Of a DNA stretch of 8,865 nucleotides, positions 7,372 to 8,865 are shown in pieces. The notes beneath the pieces were generated by a model. The model saw only the letters and a program-made list of their open reading frames with translations, was not told where the DNA came from and ran no database searches. Origin of the DNA: Neisseriales bacterium (GTDB lineage: Bacteria; Pseudomonadota; Gammaproteobacteria; Burkholderiales; UBA11063); assembly GCA_008017145.1 (NCBI GenBank), contig SSGY01000121.1, positions 1 to 8,865 of the forward strand, in the 5' to 3' direction. Made by a program: the position numbers and the translations under genes. Position 1 is the stretch's first letter. The number at the start of each line of letters is the position of its first letter.

Positions 7372-8234
7372 ATAATATAATAGTTAAATGCTTAGGAGGA
7401 CTGGGCAATCAAATGTTTCAGTATGCATTTTACCGACGACTACAATTAGAAAATAAAAATGTATTTTTAGATATTTCAGGTTTTAAAGACTACTCATTAC
7501 ACTATGGCTTTGAATTGAATCGAGTTTTTAAACTTAATGTCGATGAGCCGGATTGTAGTTTAGTTGATGAAATAAAAAAATACTCTATGTCAAGAGGGCT
7601 TTGGTATCGAATTTGTCGTAAACTAAAGTTATATAATCAATATATTACACAAAAAAACTTTAATTATGATCCCCAGTATGTAAGTTTTACGAATAATCAA
7701 ACTGTGTATTTAGATGGTTATTGGCAAAGTGAAAAATATTTTGGAGTACATTCTGATACTATTCGTAATGACTTTAAATTTCCTCAATTAGATGTACAAA
7801 ACAAAAAGTATGCAGATAAAATACAGCTAGCTAAATCTGTATCAATCCATATAAGAATGGGAGATTACGTAGATCACCCAATTCATGGTGGTATTTGTAC
7901 TATTGATTATTACCAAAGAGCAATTGAGTTTATCAGATCGAAGTTGGATAATCCGACATTTTTTGTATTTTCTAATGATGTTGAATGGTGTAAGCAAAAT
8001 CTAAATATCAGCGATTGCATATATATTGCGGATAATGTTGGAGAAAATAGCTATCGAGATATGCAGCTAATGAGCTTATGTAAGCACAATATTATTGCCA
8101 ATAGTTCGTTTAGTTGGTGGGGAGCGTGGTTAAATAGTAATTCCGATAAAATTGTTATTGCACCATCAAAATGGTTTAATGATCCAACAATTAACACCAA
8201 AGACTTACTACCTAATTCATGGATACAAATATGA
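7368..8234 (+). CDS. GT11-family alpha-1,2-fucosyltransferase-like protein (probable colitosyltransferase)
   Basis: This 288-residue inverting glycosyltransferase belongs to family GT11, normally transferring L-fucose from GDP-fucose to O2 of galactose. The N-terminal GGLGNQMFQYAFYRRL (10-25), the central SIHIRMGDYV (159-168), YYQRAIEFI (181-189), FVFSNDVEWCK (199-209), and the C-terminal NIIANSSFSWWGAWL (241-255) are the standard blocks in order. The conserved HxRRxD donor-binding motif reads H161-I-R163-M164-G-D166, so the second Arg is Met. The length is usual and no frameshift is seen. The start is set by an ATGA overlap with wzx, and its own stop overlaps the GT2 start in the same way. 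Given the colitose-type sugar module upstream, the donor may be GDP-L-colitose; E. coli O55 is a known case where colitose sits on galactose at the H-antigen position. Linkage and donor remain inference. Confidence 0.9.
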   Translation: MNNIIVKCLGGLGNQMFQYAFYRRLQLENKNVFLDISGFKDYSLHYGFELNRVFKLNVDEPDCSLVDEIKKYSMSRGLWYRICRKLKLYNQYITQKNFNYDPQYVSFTNNQTVYLDGYWQSEKYFGVHSDTIRNDFKFPQLDVQNKKYADKIQLAKSVSIHIRMGDYVDHPIHGGICTIDYYQRAIEFIRSKLDNPTFFVFSNDVEWCKQNLNISDCIYIADNVGENSYRDMQLMSLCKHNIIANSSFSWWGAWLNSNSDKIVIAPSKWFNDPTINTKDLLPNSWIQI

Positions 8235-8659
8235 CAGCACCAATAATTTCGGTAGTAATGCCAGTATATAACGCAGAAAAATACATTACTGAAGCAGTAG
8301 AAAGTATTTTAAACCAGACTTATAGTGATTTTGAGTTTATAATAATTGATGATTGCTCAACAGATAGCAGTTATCAGATATTGCAAAAATATGCAGAAAA
8401 GGATAAACGTATCCGTATATTCAGAAATGATACTAATAGAAAGCAGGCATACACTAAGAATTTTGCAATAAAATTAGCTAAGGGAAAATTCATAGCCTTT
8501 ATGGATGCTGATGACATATCTCTACCTGCAAGATTTACCAAACAAGTAACTTTTATGGAGTCTCATCCAGACATTGGCGTATGTGGAACATGGATTAAAG
8601 TATTTATTGACGATATTCACAAGGTAATACCCCCTAAAAAAAGCGCTATTGATAAGTAG
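8231..8659 (+). pseudogene. GT2 glycosyltransferase, N-terminal half, interrupted by an IS element
   Basis: The sequence encodes a family GT2 (GT-A fold) catalytic core: SVVMPVYNAEKYI (7-19), ESILNQTY (24-31), FIIIDDCSTD (37-46, the uridine-binding Asp pair), AKGKFIAFMDADD (83-95, the DxD-type metal motif) and LPARFTKQV (98-106). I choose ATG 8231 over ATG 8219 because it makes the same ATGA overlap seen elsewhere in this operon and begins just before the first beta strand. Only about 130 residues are native. After roughly the codon at 8624 the frame runs into IS sequence and stops at 8657-8659, giving 142 residues against the usual 250-340. The acceptor-binding half is missing in the window and would be expected downstream of the IS. 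A truncated product is very unlikely to be active. Acceptor sugar cannot be inferred. Confidence 0.85.
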
Positions 8660-8698
8660 AGAGATTTACAATATCGACTAACACCAAAAAGGGTATTA
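8625..8698. repeat. inverted repeat spanning the IS tip and the orfA ribosome-binding site
   Basis: TAATACCC at 8625-8632 is the exact reverse complement of GGGTATTA at 8691-8698. The right arm contains the AGGG that would serve as the orfA Shine-Dalgarno, 8 bases before ATG 8702. In a transcript reading in from the operon the arms could pair and hide that site, a known anti-readthrough design in some insertion sequences. Eight bases could also be chance; no folding was computed. Confidence 0.35.
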
Positions 8699-8701
8699 AA
8701 A

Positions 8702-8865
8702 ATGAAGAACTCAAAGTTTACGGAATCACAAATAATCAACATTCTAAAATTGGCAGAAAGTGGTATGCCAATTACAGAAGTATGTCGTAGCAATGGAATA
8801 AGTAGTGCAACATTTTATAAATGGCGCTCTAAATATGGCGGTATGGATGCTTCAATGTTATCCAA
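8702..8865 (+). CDS. IS3-family transposase OrfA, N-terminal fragment
   Basis: The frame starts at ATG 8702, preceded by AAAAAGGG, and runs open to the end of the window (54 full codons). The visible residues (KFTESQIINILKLAESG, then EVCRSNGISSATFYKW and RSKYGGMDAS) are the helix-turn-helix of IS3-family OrfA in the form used by IS407-like elements: an FTESQI start, the CRxxGIS recognition helix, and FYKWRSKYGGM. This part binds the IS ends; the leucine zipper that usually follows and the overlapping orfB lie beyond the window. It is on the operon strand, so readthrough transcription is possible. Whether the copy is intact cannot be judged. Confidence 0.93.
   Translation, partial: MKNSKFTESQIINILKLAESGMPITEVCRSNGISSATFYKWRSKYGGMDASMLS

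Larger units (their letters stand above)
8625..8865 (+). mobile_element. IS3-family (IS407-like) insertion sequence, left end, partial
   Basis: The element is recognised by its orfA at 8702 and by the abrupt loss of glycosyltransferase homology just upstream. The tip appears to be TAATACCCCCTAAAAAAAGC (8625-8644), resembling the CCCCC-A-rich ends of IS407-group elements. The exact first base is uncertain by several positions (about 8624-8630), because neither the right end nor the target duplication is in the window. It lies in the same direction as the operon. The element continues past the window end; its orfB (DDE integrase) is not visible. Confidence 0.75.

Noticed and set aside
8219..8230. 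ATG 8219 as the start of the GT2 gene
   Set aside because: ATG 8231 makes an ATGA overlap with the GT11 stop, the pattern used elsewhere in this operon, and fits the usual short lead before the first beta strand.
8649..8672. Possible promoter for the transposase (TTGATA ... TACAAT)
   Set aside because: Both boxes look good alone, but only 12 bases separate them, too short for sigma-70; TACAAT alone is not enough.

Overview
This window is one end of a polysaccharide (O-antigen or capsule) biosynthesis cluster from an AT-rich, Gram-negative bacterium. The organism is most likely a low-GC gammaproteobacterium, judging from an outer-membrane polysaccharide export (OPX) protein followed by a Wzz-type chain-length regulator and a Wzx flippase. 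I cannot name the genus. All genes lie on the + strand, are packed tightly, and look like one operon. Several junctions are 4-base ATGA overlaps (1592, 3657, 7368, 8231) and one is an 11-base overlap (5869-5879). No stretch longer than about 70 bases lacks a plausible coding sequence. I saw no tRNA, rRNA, CRISPR array or convincing rho-independent terminator.

Layout: (1) 1-439, the C-terminal end of an OPX/SLBB export protein. (2) 456-1595, a Wzz-family chain-length regulator without a kinase domain, followed by a possible 18-codon micro-ORF. (3) 1662-4823, a nucleotide-sugar module: Gmd, an Fcl-like epimerase/reductase, and a PLP enzyme of the ColD type. (4) 4863-8659, assembly genes: a GT10 fucosyltransferase-like protein, a Wzx flippase, a GT11 fucosyltransferase-like protein, and a GT2 glycosyltransferase that is cut short. 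(5) from about 8625 to the end, the left end of an IS3-family insertion sequence with the start of its orfA.

Main interpretation: the aminotransferase-like protein carries His (FFSHH) where the PLP-binding Lys should be. This is the hallmark of GDP-4-keto-6-deoxymannose 3-dehydratase (ColD). Gmd + ColD + the Fcl-like enzyme (then acting as ColC) would make GDP-L-colitose, i.e. 3-deoxy-L-fucose, rather than GDP-L-fucose. The two fucosyltransferase-family enzymes downstream (GT10 and GT11) are then likely colitosyltransferases, suggesting a glycan that mimics doubly fucosylated Lewis-type structures with colitose in place of fucose. GDP-mannose supply genes (manA/B/C) and a Wzy polymerase are not in the window. 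The IS insertion breaks the GT2 gene, so the present-day glycan may be altered, or the locus may be inactive downstream of the insertion.
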